Positions 1-5,735 of a stretch of DNA of 11,035 nucleotides are shown here, piece by piece. Numbering within the stretch: the stretch's first letter is position 1; every line of letters starts with the position of its first letter. The notes below the pieces were generated by a model that worked only from the letters and a program-made list of their open reading frames with translations, did no database searches and was not told the DNA's origin. The translations under genes were made by a program, and so were the position numbers. This stretch comes from Methanoculleus sp. (GTDB taxonomy: Archaea > Halobacteriota > Methanomicrobia > Methanomicrobiales > Methanoculleaceae): positions 1-11,035 of the forward strand of contig JALNXI010000048.1 in the NCBI GenBank assembly GCA_023230425.1. The letters are read 5' to 3'.

Positions 1-9
1 TACCCCCCC

Positions 10-258
10 ATGATCTGGACGGTCAGGCGAAGCCTGGTTGATGCGGTCGCCGAAAGATGGCCGACGACCAGACAGATCGTCGTGGAGGTCGGATCGGCCG
101 GTCACGAGGCGGTTATCCATGACCTCCTGGAGGAGGTCGGGATCTACCGGTCCGTTAGAGAAGAGATCTACACCACGTCCGGGAATCCTGTCTCAGCGAA
201 CAGTTCGCCCGACTTCGGTCGGGGACATCCCGGGGTGCTACCCTCTCTGAGATTGTGA
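10..258 (+). pseudogene. Unknown ORF truncated by an IS right end
   Basis: The frame is open from the left edge of the window (no stop before the ATG), so the true start may lie outside. The first 50 or so residues have a mixed, protein-like composition (motifs such as AERWP, VVEVG and HDLLEEVG). The later part (about residue 55 onward) is Ser/Pro/Gly-rich and looks less like protein. The stop codon (256-258) lies inside the inferred end of an IS200/IS605-type element starting at about 255, so the original C-terminus seems to have been cut off by the insertion. A UUCG-loop hairpin at 208-223 also falls within the frame, which argues against coding near the end. I do not recognise the family. 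The VVEVG segment loosely recalls the UPF0146/methyltransferase style, but that is too weak to use. It could also be chance open frame. Confidence 0.3.
208..223. other. Perfect 6-bp hairpin with UUCG tetraloop
   Basis: CCCGAC and GTCGGG pair perfectly around a TTCG loop closed by C-G, one of the most stable RNA hairpins. There is no T-run after it on either strand. It could be a transcription or RNA-processing structure, or part of decayed IS-end DNA, since similar C-rich/G-rich hairpins sit at IS200/IS605 right ends. Confidence 0.4.
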
Positions 259-358
259 ACTACCCCCAGCTTGCGCAGGGGGCTTCCTGCTTCATCCCTC
301 CCGCGCGTGCCGCCGCCGAGCCCCACAAAGGTAGAGCGAGGATCTCAAACAGAGATCC
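255..358 (-). mobile_element. Right-end remnant of an IS200/IS605-type (TnpB-type) element
   Basis: Read on the minus strand, a short open tail ending MKQEAPCASWG-stop is followed at once by a C5/G5 hairpin (263-282, inner GC pairs, small loop) and then TAGTTCAC, where the element should end, at about 255. TnpB genes of IS1341/IS605-type elements characteristically end this way. The 3' end of tnpB overlaps a hairpin-bearing right end that also forms the 3' part of the omega RNA. Only about 100 bp is recognisable, and no left end or catalytic tnpB core is present, so this is a relic. The family assignment is from memory of such ends, not from a search. Confidence 0.5.
260..358 (-). pseudogene. 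tnpB C-terminal tail remnant
   Basis: The minus-strand frame is open from 445 down to the stop at 260-262. The last 20 or so residues (WGSAAARAGG then MKQEAP and a short Trp-Gly end) resemble the low-complexity tail that follows the zinc ribbon and RuvC III parts of many archaeal TnpB proteins. No zinc-ribbon CxxC pairs, RuvC motifs or upstream transposase sequence are visible in the window, so all of the functional protein is gone. The part of the frame above about 358 is Arg/His/Pro-rich and does not look like TnpB, so I place the break near there. The alternative is an unrelated frame that happens to match. Confidence 0.42.
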
Positions 359-450
359 TTTTTGGCGAACGTGCTTGCGGGACCGGGGATGATGCCGGTT
401 GGCGATGATTGAGGTCCCGGGACGTCCTGGTTCGGCCGGACGTTTTCACA

Positions 451-500
451 GTGAACTGCCCCGCTCTCCTCACCCTTTGCAGGGTAAAGCCTGATGCTAA
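451..500 (-). mobile_element. Possible second IS right-end remnant
   Basis: GTGAACTGCCCC at 451-462 matches GTGAACTACCCC at 255-266 in 11 of 12 bases and in the same orientation. It too is followed by a hairpin (ACCCT-TTGC-AGGGT, 472-485). This suggests a second, related but diverged right end 196 bp from the first, perhaps from nested or successive insertions. No transposase tail is recognisable next to it, so the call rests on a short match. Confidence 0.25.
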
Positions 501-525
501 CTCTTTCCCGACAATGTCTCCCGTC

Positions 526-540
526 CCCCGGTTACCGGGG
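526..540 (-). terminator. Hairpin spanning the stop codon of the beta-helix gene
   Basis: CCCCGGT-T-ACCGGGG is a near-perfect palindrome centred on the TAA stop of the minus-strand gene. It is not followed by a T-run, so it is a weak terminator candidate. It could act on mRNA stability or simply reflect GC-rich chance. Confidence 0.25.
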
Positions 541-2394
541 CATTCCGCCGCCTGGCATCGCGCCGCCGGCCTGGCCAGCGGGACCTGCACCTACCTGGCC
601 TGCACCGGATGAGCCTGCATACGTTACGATGCTTGAAAGCGTAACCCCGGCAACCTGTGTGCCCGGAGTATAAGTTCCACCTGAGTAGAGGCCGTCGATG
701 ACCGTGCCGGTCGAACTGCCTCCAGAGTAGATAACGTAACCTGCACCGTTCCGGAGATCGGGCGAGGAGAAGACCACCGACTGATATGCCTTCGTCGGTG
801 CGAACGTCAGGATCTCTTCGCCGTCTTCGGTCTCGATGTGAACGATGGTGCCCGCAGACTGTGCCGATGAGTACGTCGTCATCACCGAGTACTGGGTGGA
901 CGATGTGCCGGGAGCCTGTGCCATGCCGGAGCTGCCTGCTGCAGCCAGGTAACCCCCGGTGATCTTGAAGGCGCCGTCGTAATCCAGAGCCCCGTTCCCG
1001 TTGTTCGTCGGGCCGTTGACGAGCACGACACCCCCGGACATATCGATCGGACCGTTCACGTCGATGCCGTCACCGGCAGCATCGACCACGATATAGCCTC
1101 CGTTGATATGGAGGGCGTTGTTCCCGGAAGAAGCGAAGTTATTCTGTCCCGGCCGGCCGTTCATCGAGGAGCCGTCGTTGCCGCCGGCCACGTTGATACC
1201 GTCGTCGCTTGCGGTGACATGAATGGTTCCGTCGTTGACGGTGATGACTGCGCTCTCGATACCCTCATAGCACTTCGTGATGCGTATCTCTCCGCCGTTG
1301 ATCGTCAGGGCGGCATCCGAGTGGACGCCGTCGTCTCCGGAGGCTATGGCGATGGTCCCCCCGTCGATCGTTATGCTGTCGTTCGTATGAATCGCATCGT
1401 CGGATGAATCGATGGTGACCGCACCGCCCGTAATCGTTATGGCAACCCCTGCCTTCAGCCCCCTGGCGCTGGCGGAAGTATCCCCGGCAACGACGGCGGC
1501 TCCCGGACCCCGGTTGCCCTGGACATTTCCGGTGCTGCTGCTGTTGACGCTGCCGCCGCCCGAGGATACCGTTATGTCGCCGCCGCTGATGGTGAGACTG
1601 GTCTCCGCCTGAATCCCGTCTGCTCCGGCAGTGATACCGATACTGCCGCCCTCGATGACGATATAACCCTTCTCTGCATCCTCATCGTTATTGGACTGGA
1701 TCCCGTCGCCGCCTGCCGTTACCGTGATCGCTCCATCCCTGACGGCAACGGAGTCCCTGCCCCTGATACCGTCGTTGACGGCGGTTACGGTGATGCTGCC
1801 ACCGGTGATCTTGAGGTCGTCTTTGCTCGTGATCCCGTCGTTGTAGTTTGCAGTGACCGTCAGCGAACCGCCGCCGTTGATCGTGAGGTCGTCCTTGCTG
1901 AAGATTGCTGCATTGGGCTCGTCCGACTCCGCGTCCTCGAAAGTATACGAACTCCCGTCCGTGACGGAGTTAGCGGTCCCGTCTGCGAGGGTGATCACGG
2001 CCTTTTCCGCACCGGCGATGTAGATGGGAGCGCTTGTGGAACAGGCGATATCCGCTCCGTCCAGAACGAGCCGAACCGTCTCCTCGTCCGCGGTATCGAC
2101 TACGATCTGTCCGTCGTTCAAGGTGCCGCTTATCCGGTACGTGCCGGCGGACGTGATGGTTACGGTACGGCCGTCGACTGTCGCGCCGCTTCCGTCCAGG
2201 GCTATCGAATCGCCTTCCAGCGTAATCGAGACCGTGTCGGAGGTGTTCCAGCCGGAGTCCGTATCGTCTTCTTCGTATACAACGGAAACGACGCCGGCCG
2301 CGCCGGCTGCATCGGCTGAAGTTTCACTCCCTACGCAAGCGGCAGAGGCGACGAGAAGAACCAATGTCAATACTACCGCAATTATTCTTTTCAT
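532..2394 (-). CDS. Secreted beta-helix lipoprotein, carbohydrate-binding (Cthe_2159/DUF4353 type)
   Basis: A 620-residue protein with a signal peptide (MKRIIAVVLTLVLLVASAAC) and Cys20 as predicted lipidation site. Residues about 40-150 form an entry domain (SITLEGDSIALDGSGATVDG, then GTYRISGTLNDGQIVVD). From about 165 to 470 there are at least nine repeated coils of the pattern I-x-G-G-x-I-x-V-x-A-x-(N/D)-D-G-I (NDGI, GGDGI, GADGI, DDGV, DDGI, GDGI). Such repeats are typical of a right-handed parallel beta-helix with an Asp/Gly ladder that could bind calcium. The C-terminal domain (about 490-590) matches the usual end of the family, followed by a Gly/Ala/Pro/Met-rich tail. Cthe_2159 of Clostridium thermocellum is a known structural relative reported to bind cellulose and pectin-like polysaccharide. 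The ligand here is unknown. A good ribosome site (GGGAGGTT) lies 8-9 nt before the ATG. No downstream partner is present. Confidence 0.88.
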   Translation of the reverse strand: MKRIIAVVLTLVLLVASAACVGSETSADAAGAAGVVSVVYEEDDTDSGWNTSDTVSITLEGDSIALDGSGATVDGRTVTITSAGTYRISGTLNDGQIVVDTADEETVRLVLDGADIACSTSAPIYIAGAEKAVITLADGTANSVTDGSSYTFEDAESDEPNAAIFSKDDLTINGGGSLTVTANYNDGITSKDDLKITGGSITVTAVNDGIRGRDSVAVRDGAITVTAGGDGIQSNNDEDAEKGYIVIEGGSIGITAGADGIQAETSLTISGGDITVSSGGGSVNSSSTGNVQGNRGPGAAVVAGDTSASARGLKAGVAITITGGAVTIDSSDDAIHTNDSITIDGGTIAIASGDDGVHSDAALTINGGEIRITKCYEGIESAVITVNDGTIHVTASDDGINVAGGNDGSSMNGRPGQNNFASSGNNALHINGGYIVVDAAGDGIDVNGPIDMSGGVVLVNGPTNNGNGALDYDGAFKITGGYLAAAGSSGMAQAPGTSSTQYSVMTTYSSAQSAGTIVHIETEDGEEILTFAPTKAYQSVVFSSPDLRNGAGYVIYSGGSSTGTVIDGLYSGGTYTPGTQVAGVTLSSIVTYAGSSGAGQVGAGPAGQAGGAMPGGGMPR

Positions 2395-2640
2395 ATCGTT
2401 TGAACCTCCCTCGTGGATCGGTTTACGGCCTCATTTTCGCAGGCGCTGTCCGGTGAAACTCTCATGATTTCCCGTTCCTGTTGTGTCCCGGTTTCTGTAG
2501 GTTGTCTTCTCATTCGGCACCTCTTCTCGAAGTGTTGCTGATCCGGAGGCCTCTGTTCGTCCGGTGCAGTGTTCCGTTCATACACGATCTACCGTCTTCC
2601 TTGATCGATCCGATCTGCTCTCCTCCAAAAAGACCCCGGA
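2395..2640 (-). other. Long 5' leader of the beta-helix gene
   Basis: About 230 nt lie between the predicted transcription start (near 2624) and the ATG at 2394. The only open frame (64 codons, 2391-2585, minus) is rich in Arg, Gln and Glu with almost no hydrophobic residues. Its TGA overlaps the gene's ATG as ATGA. I do not count it as a gene, but the coupling arrangement is noted. I recognise no riboswitch. Confidence 0.35.
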
Positions 2641-2644
2641 ATCC

Positions 2645-2656
2645 GTTATATTAAGT
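2645..2656 (-). promoter_or_regulatory. TATA box for the beta-helix gene
   Basis: On the minus strand the region reads CTTAATATAACGG, a good archaeal TATA element in an otherwise GC-rich window. Transcription would start about 25 nt downstream, near 2620-2626, giving a leader of about 230 nt. Confidence 0.45.
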
Positions 2657-2668
2657 TGCTAATGTTTG

Positions 2669-2697
2669 ACATAATGTTATTATGTTTTTACATTATG
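2669..2697. promoter_or_regulatory. Palindromic operator-like site upstream of TATA
   Basis: ACATAAT-GTT-ATTATGT (2669-2685) is a perfect 7-bp inverted repeat with a 3-bp spacer. A third half-like element, ACATTATG (2690-2697), is the exact reverse complement of CATAATGT (2670-2677). The site sits about 13 bp upstream of the TATA box for the beta-helix gene, a position suited to an activator or a repressor dimer. No regulator gene lies next to it in this window. Confidence 0.45.
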
Positions 2698-2855
2698 AAC
2701 CTACCGCTGCGCTGCACGCCCTGTATCGACAGGTGGACTGCCGGGAGATCGACGAGCTAAATGACAGGGTATGCCTCTGCAACATCTGTCCGGCAAGTCC
2801 GAGCAGTGTCCGTGCTGCCACCGTCAGTTCTGTACGCTACCCCGGATGTACCTAA

Positions 2856-3050
2856 GCGGTTGAAGGGAACGGCATCCCCGGTATCAAGAAAATCGTCGGG
2901 GACCATGAAGACCAGCCGCACGGTGTACGGCTTGAGGCGGCAACCTGCCGGGCCCACTACTCTACCTTCGACCGCTACGACTTTGTGGTTCTCGTAGACG
3001 TCCCCTCGAATGAGGCTCAGGTAAACTTCCTGAATGGAGGAGGGCTGATG
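2856..3050 (+). pseudogene. Decayed GYD-domain-like protein fragment
   Basis: After an in-frame TAA (2853-2855) the plus frame reads a segment containing GIKKIVGDHEDQPHGVRLEAA and then AHYSTFDRYDFVVLVDVPSN. The order (a G-I-K-x-I stretch, a R-L-E-A-A helix, then a hydrophobic-(Y/F)-x-(L/T/F)-x-x-Y-D-hydrophobic4-(D/E)-x-P strand) is that of the small GYD family, which has a dimeric alpha-beta barrel fold. The N-terminal strand and a start codon are missing, and the C-terminal part is unlike the family, so this would be a remnant. The same frame upstream (2694-2852) is open but unrecognised. The rest of 2700-3150 contains nothing else I can support. Confidence 0.33.
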
Positions 3051-3153
3051 TTTTGGGTGTATAAGGAGCCTCTATTGGGGAGGATTTGCAGGCGAGTTCC
3101 TCACTCTTCTCCCTGTGTAAAAACCCATTCTTCATCTCGAAAGAATCATACCG

Positions 3154-3170
3154 GCAAAAAGAGAAAGGGT
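3154..3170 (-). terminator. Oligo-T terminator after the Cache lipoprotein gene
   Basis: Directly after the minus-strand stop the transcript would read CCCTTTCTCTTTTTGCC, a pyrimidine/T-rich stretch typical of archaeal intrinsic termination. A second T5 run follows at about 3117-3122. Confidence 0.55.
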
Positions 3171-4172
3171 TCATCCGGGAACCGAAGGGGGGTTGGATGC
3201 GTCCGTCCCGGTTATCTCGCTCAGGTAAACCCCTGCACCGAGCCACCATGCATCGTCGACCTTCTGGACGTAGCTCATCTTGGGCTCAAGGGTCATATCG
3301 TGGGACGGGTTTGGGTAGTGGTAGAAGATGAACCCACCGCCATGCTGTGCCAGGAGGATCTCGATCCGGGTGTAGTTGACCCCGAAGGGGTCCTGAAGCC
3401 CCGATAGATCGGTCCCGATCAGCCGGGGCTGGTGGGGGAGTGCCAGGGTGGTTCCGTTATAATCGAAGGCGTAGATGTAGAGACTGTCGCGGACGAAGGT
3501 GCCGTTTTGGTCGTTGAACTCCCGCAATGCCTCTTCCGTTCCCTTCGTATGGGCATACGTAATCGCCTCCCCGACAAGGGATTTGAGGTTCTCTCTCACC
3601 CGGGGATCTGCCCCTCCCGTCATGATCAGCGGATCCTCCTCCGGATCGTAGATGCCGGCCCCGATAAACCAGCCCTGGTCCACCATCATCACGTAGCTGA
3701 GTTTTTCTTTGACGGTGAAGTTATCCGCGGGGTCTTCATAGAGATACCGGATGAACCCCCCGCCGGACTGCGCGGTGGCGACCGCATCCTGGATGTATGC
3801 GGTGCCGTTCACGTCCGTGATGTTCCACCGGCTCTTCCCGAGAACCTCGGGCTGGAAGGGGAGCGCCAGGGTCGTTCCATTAGAATCATAGGCGAAGATA
3901 TAGAGTTCATCCTCAACGAACCGGCCGGTCTGGTTATTGAATTCCGACAGAGCGGCTTCCTGCCCGTGGACGTGCGCATATTCGTACGCTATCTCGACGA
4001 ACGCCACGAGTTCCTCCGGAGACGCGGGAGAACCGGCAACCGGCGCCGGGGTGGCGGTCGGCGTCGCCCCCGATTGGTTCTCCGGAAGAGTACTCTCGGT
4101 ACCTGTACAGCCGGCACCAAGGACCGCTACCAGCACGAGTGCAACGATAACAAAGACTGCATACATTCTCAT
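3171..4172 (-). CDS. Tandem Cache-domain lipoprotein
   Basis: A 333-residue protein with a hydrophobic signal peptide and lipobox LGAGC (Cys22), then a Thr/Pro/Ala-rich linker to about residue 50. Two homologous Cache-type sensor domains follow, at about 52-180 and 192-318. Each carries the same sequence of motifs: a helix ending YAHxxGxEEALxEFN, FVxxxLYIxAxDxNGTTLALPxQP, a GGGFIxYxYP/EDP strand, LSYVxxVDxxWxxGAGIY. The repeat is clear by eye, so it probably arose by internal duplication. Cache domains bind small ligands outside the cell, usually in chemoreceptors or sensor kinases. Here no transmembrane or signalling domain follows, so it may be a binding protein or partner for a receptor elsewhere. 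Several N-x-S/T sequons suggest N-glycosylation. The start at 4172 follows a TATA box with a very short leader; M3 is an alternative. Confidence 0.9.
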   Translation of the reverse strand: MRMYAVFVIVALVLVAVLGAGCTGTESTLPENQSGATPTATPAPVAGSPASPEELVAFVEIAYEYAHVHGQEAALSEFNNQTGRFVEDELYIFAYDSNGTTLALPFQPEVLGKSRWNITDVNGTAYIQDAVATAQSGGGFIRYLYEDPADNFTVKEKLSYVMMVDQGWFIGAGIYDPEEDPLIMTGGADPRVRENLKSLVGEAITYAHTKGTEEALREFNDQNGTFVRDSLYIYAFDYNGTTLALPHQPRLIGTDLSGLQDPFGVNYTRIEILLAQHGGGFIFYHYPNPSHDMTLEPKMSYVQKVDDAWWLGAGVYLSEITGTDASNPPSVPG

Positions 4173-4200
4173 ACATGGGAATCGCCGTGTTCATTGATAA

Positions 4201-4212
4201 GGAAATATGGTT
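4201..4212 (-). promoter_or_regulatory. TATA box for the Cache lipoprotein gene
   Basis: The minus strand reads AACCATATTTCC about 35 nt before the ATG, predicting a start near 4181 and a leader under 10 nt. There is no strong Shine-Dalgarno sequence, which fits a nearly leaderless transcript. Confidence 0.45.
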
Positions 4213-4213
4213 T

Positions 4214-4232
4214 GAGACCGGCCCGGGGTCTC
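4214..4232. repeat. 6-bp inverted repeat next to the TATA box
   Basis: GAGACC and GGTCTC flank a GC-rich 7-nt spacer immediately upstream of the Cache gene TATA box. It could be an operator, or a terminator hairpin for the DUF523 gene that ends at 4348; the T-run expected of a terminator is absent. Confidence 0.3.
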
Positions 4233-4347
4233 GTGCGCGAGCCGTTCAGCGCCATCCGATGCGACCCCGTTGATGAATGCAGGTCCACCCCTGCCTGTAT
4301 CAGTGCGGGCGTCTTTCGCATCGATCGGGTGACCCGGCGCAGGCCGG

Positions 4348-5352
4348 TTAAGGTGGTGGTTCGCTCCGGTTATTCCAGACGTCCCTTCCCCTATCGGTAA
4401 CGTCTTCCGGCAGGTCTACGAGTTCGGCGGGGTATGGAGCGAAGAACGATTGGTTCATCAGGTATGGCTCCTGGAACCGGATCACCCACGACCGGAGCAG
4501 GTCACGCGGTTCGCCCAGCGTGGCATGACCGTTTTTATAGCGGTCGATCAGCCTGATGCAATGCGCTCTCTCCTCATCTGAGATACGGTCGCTAAAGTAT
4601 CCGAGGGCGTGCAGGAGAACGTTGACGTTGCTGGTATACCGGGGGGCTCGTCCGAGTGCCGCAGAGAGCATCCGGCGATACCGGAGGAAGAGTTCTCCCG
4701 GTTCAACTTCTGCCCGGTTTGCGACGAGCCGGCCCATCTCCCGTAGCATCTTCTGGCTCGAGGCGAGCAGAAGGAGCTTATTGTCAGCATGGAACTGCAC
4801 GAGAGCCTCCCGATCCTGAGTTGCTGCGATGCCCCGGAACGCCGCCAGGGTAAAGACTCCAGAGAGGAAGTGGTCGCGGATCCGCGTATTGTTCAGGCGC
4901 AGCTCGTCTTCTACGGGGAGGTCCGGATACCGCTTCAGCACCTCACGGGCGAAAAACCCTGCGGACTTTGCTATCGCCGTTGATTTTTCCGTTGACGGAT
5001 ACACCCGGACGTTCCTGGTACCGGAGGTGGGGGAGCCGCCTTTGAGGATAAAACCGTCGATTGGGGGCAGGGAATCGAGGAACCGTGCTGCGAAGGCGGA
5101 CATCTCCTCCGTAACATCCCGCCCGGTAGCCGGTTGCATGAGGTGATCGGCACCGTCTTTCCGCACGATCCTGACGGTTGCCCGGGGAATTCCCAATCCG
5201 ATCTCGACCTCCGGACAGACCGGAATGCAGTCGGCATAGTTCCTCAAGCGTGCTACCGTGGGGGAAGGTATCTTCGAGCCGTCGTAGCGGCATGGGTCAA
5301 ACTCAATGCAGCGGCTGACGACGAGGCGGGGGTGCGGGTATTCCCGGGTCAT
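4348..5352 (-). CDS. DUF523-DUF1722 two-domain protein (YbgA/TudS-like)
   Basis: The domain architecture is clear. Residues about 8-150 are a DUF523 domain (LVVSRCIEFDPCRYDG with Cys15 and Cys21, then IPVCPEVEIGLGIPR with Cys42 and Cys46). Residues about 185-310 are a DUF1722 helical domain (FHADNKLLLLASSQKMLREMGRLVANR). DUF523 includes the 2-thiouracil desulfurase TudS, whose three conserved cysteines hold a [4Fe-4S] cluster. The usual SPSCG motif reads SPTSG here (Ser110), so one expected cluster ligand is missing. I set the start at the ATG at 5352 because family members begin shortly before the VVS-C motif. The longer frame to 5478 adds an Arg/Ser-rich stretch antisense to another gene. 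A TATA box lies 26 nt upstream. The enzymatic role is unknown; RNA-base desulfuration or sulfur chemistry is an inference. Confidence 0.88.
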   Translation of the reverse strand: MTREYPHPRLVVSRCIEFDPCRYDGSKIPSPTVARLRNYADCIPVCPEVEIGLGIPRATVRIVRKDGADHLMQPATGRDVTEEMSAFAARFLDSLPPIDGFILKGGSPTSGTRNVRVYPSTEKSTAIAKSAGFFAREVLKRYPDLPVEDELRLNNTRIRDHFLSGVFTLAAFRGIAATQDREALVQFHADNKLLLLASSQKMLREMGRLVANRAEVEPGELFLRYRRMLSAALGRAPRYTSNVNVLLHALGYFSDRISDEERAHCIRLIDRYKNGHATLGEPRDLLRSWVIRFQEPYLMNQSFFAPYPAELVDLPEDVTDRGRDVWNNRSEPPP

Positions 5353-5670
5353 GGGCATCACGATACGGCGGGATGCATATGAATACTTGGATCTCGAGGA
5401 GGTGTGCTGGATTGAAGGCCGATGCACCACCTTCATCGCCCCGCGGCGCGACTCTTCTCTCATGAAACCGGTGGTCATCAGGCGCGAGGAGGCGGCTAGT
5501 CTTGAGAAGCACGGTATCCGGATGCGGGTCTATGCGGGAGAGGGCGCCCCGGCCGGGGTCGTCTACTAGGAGACAGCATCTATTTCCGGGGGCGTCTTCG
5601 GCAGGTGCTCGTCACCGTCCCCCCGTGGGAGGAGTCCGGCGAGCGGCATATCCGGGATGTTGCGGTGTGA
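5351..5670 (+). pseudogene. Small conserved-looking protein gene with a -1 frameshift
   Basis: The first frame (5351-5569, 72 codons) reads like a real protein (RRDAYEYLDLEEVCWIEGRC, then MKPVVIRREEAASLEKHGIR, ending GVVY). A TAG follows at 5567. Shifting back one base at 5566 gives V-V-Y-L-G-D-S-I-Y-F-R-G, continuing RLRQVLVTVPPWEESGERHI to a TGA at 5668, equally protein-like. The two parts join into about 105 residues. I see no slippery heptamer (the junction is GTCTACTAG), so this is a one-base deletion or a sequencing error rather than programmed frameshifting. I do not recognise the family. The start codon overlaps that of the divergent DUF523 gene (both ATGs lie within CATG at 5350-5353). 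A later start cannot be excluded, but the next in-frame ATG is at 5462. Confidence 0.55.
5375..5386 (-). promoter_or_regulatory. TATA box for the DUF523-DUF1722 gene
   Basis: The minus strand reads GTATTCATATGC, centred about 27 nt upstream of the ATG at 5352. Transcription would start at or next to the start codon, giving a leaderless mRNA. The site lies inside the opposite small gene. Confidence 0.4.
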
Positions 5671-5704
5671 GCACCCGGGCCGGCTCCTCACTGCACCCGC
5701 GGAA

Positions 5705-5713
5705 CCCTTATCC
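5705..5713 (+). promoter_or_regulatory. TATA-like element for the flavoprotein gene
   Basis: CCCTTATCC is centred 26 nt upstream of the ATG at 5736, as expected for a leaderless transcript. The same CTTATCCGC string lies at the same distance before the small lipoprotein gene (minus strand, 7911-7920), which supports it as a local promoter type. Confidence 0.35.
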
Positions 5714-5735
5714 GCCGCTACAAAGAGATCCGATC

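Noticed and set aside
1150..2000. Apparent tandem DNA repeats in the beta-helix gene
   Set aside because: The periodicity is at protein level (beta-helix coils of about 20-25 residues); the DNA units are too diverged to be called a separate repeat array, and there are no CRISPR-like equal spacers.
3432..4400. 322-codon plus-strand frame
   Set aside because: It is antisense to the Cache lipoprotein, whose two repeated domains and signal peptide are clear. Its composition (Arg/Gly-rich, many Asp/Val from reversed codons) is that of a shadow in GC-rich DNA.
5502..5735. N-terminal extension of the flavoprotein frame
   Set aside because: The extension is Arg/Pro/Gly-rich, overlaps the small frameshifted gene and precedes the TATA-like element. 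The FMN-binding loop normally begins at the chosen Met.
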